From Bacteroidales bacterium (GTDB lineage: Bacteria > Bacteroidota > Bacteroidia > Bacteroidales > DYOH01): a stretch of DNA of 6,265 nucleotides. Within the stretch, counting starts at the first letter, position 1; the number at the start of each line of letters is the position of its first letter. Shown here piece by piece: positions 5,655 to 6,265 of this stretch. Position numbers and translations under genes: made by a program. The notes beneath the pieces were generated by a model. It was not told the DNA's origin and did not search any database. It saw nothing but the letters and a program-made list of their open reading frames with translations. Location: contig DAOVUO010000169.1 of the NCBI GenBank assembly GCA_030632545.1, positions 1 through 6,265 on the forward strand, in the 5' to 3' direction.

Positions 5655-6265
5655 ATGATAATAACTTTCATCTCTATTCCACCAATAAATTGCTTCAAAG
5701 GTTGAATTTTCAAAATTGTTCTGATTTGAGATTGTTTTTATGTTTTTTTTCTTTTCAATTAGTTTTTGCGTTTACTCATTTGTTTTTAGTTCTTTTATTC
5801 TGTCAATATCAATGTAATGTGTAGAATATGCAATTTCAATATTCTGATTTCCACTTTTGCCGAAAATCAGCTTTATTTTATTTCCTTTTCCAGTTTTCTA
5901 TATTATCAATAGTAAGATAATTCAATTTTGTTAATACAGCTATTGAACTAATGTATCCTTGTTTATATCGTAACTCATGGCAAACTGATTTTATCTTTTA
6001 TCCAATTATTTATTATCCATTTCCATTTTATTTTGTTATCTATCTTATTGTCTTATTTTGCCATGAAGCAATAACGAATACGCATGGTTCTAATTTATTT
6101 CCATCGGAATAATGTAGGGTTCTTTTCCTGCAAAAACTATTGGAATTTTGATTATTTGTTCTTCTGTTAACTGATTTTCGAGAAGTTCTTTATAATATTT
6201 ATTCCTATCTATTTGATTTGTTGCTAAATTGATTTGCTGGTTAATTCGCTTGGCAAAATCATTAT
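5607..6265 (-). pseudogene. Decayed minus-strand gene, product unknown, 5' end outside the window
   Basis: Read on the minus strand, protein-like pieces follow one another in three frames. (1) 6263-6093 carries ELLENQLTEEQ and PIVFAGKEPYIIPMEI. (2) After a one-base loss in an A-run near 6094, 6093-6043 carries LEPCVFVIASWQNKTI. (3) 6052-5978 carries DNKIKWKWIINNWIKDK. (4) 5988-5881 carries SVCHELRYKQGYISSIAVL and LTIDNIENW. (5) 5897-5775 carries KLIFGKSGNQNIEIAYSTHY and DIDRIKELKTNE, ends at an in-frame TAA (5774-5772), then reads on in the same frame through FEAIYWWNRDESYYHN to a TAG at 5609-5607. The pieces join into about 210 residues with four frameshifts and one stop. They are mixed-composition and hydrophilic, with no signal or membrane segment visible, so a cytoplasmic protein is likely. 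I do not recognise the family. The many lesions beside intact neighbours argue for real decay rather than sequencing error. Confidence 0.75.

Overview
This window is AT-rich DNA (clearly low GC, with many A-runs and TAA/TAG stops) from what looks like a member of the Bacteroidota. The evidence is the gene content (a DUF4412-type protein, short secreted lipoproteins, a secreted VWA protein beside a VIT-VWA protein), the absence of convincing Shine-Dalgarno sequences before the starts, and a few sequences resembling the Bacteroidota -33/-7 promoter (TTG, about 19 bases, TAnnTTTG). The exact lineage cannot be read from the sequence. Nothing indicates a plasmid, phage or intact insertion sequence, and there is no tRNA, rRNA or CRISPR array.

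Layout. From 1 to 852 lies the 3' part of a DUF4412-like gene, closed by a clear rho-independent terminator (867-895). From 932 to 1549 is a small lipoprotein gene whose C-terminal half carries a short motif also seen in the first gene. The gap 1550-1773 holds an AATTACGA direct repeat and a possible 44-residue lipoprotein-like reading frame. From 1774 to 2892 is a secreted von Willebrand factor A (VWA) protein with a charged helical C-terminus. A short leader (2893-3051) has two hairpins; the second looks like a complete terminator and ends only 20 bases before the next start codon. From 3052 to 5280 is a large secreted VIT-VWA protein. A long hairpin with T-runs on both sides (5283-5350) closes it.

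The last kilobase has no intact gene. It holds an AT-rich spacer with a possible minus-strand promoter and an 11-codon frame, then the remains of a minus-strand gene (5607-6265, running off the right edge). That gene can be followed through three reading frames with four frameshifts and one internal stop. A 13-bp perfect inverted repeat sits across its 3' end.

How the genes fit together. The four intact products all appear to be exported: three visibly have signal peptides or a lipobox, and the first lacks its N-terminus here but belongs to an exported family. The two VWA-type proteins are probably a functional pair on the periplasmic or outer side of the cell, binding protein partners through metal-dependent (MIDAS) VWA surfaces. 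Their biological process cannot be named from sequence. I do not see a clear undescribed multi-gene system. The most distinctive points are the terminator directly in front of the VIT-VWA gene, the atypical metal site of the first VWA protein, and the decayed unidentified gene at the right edge.
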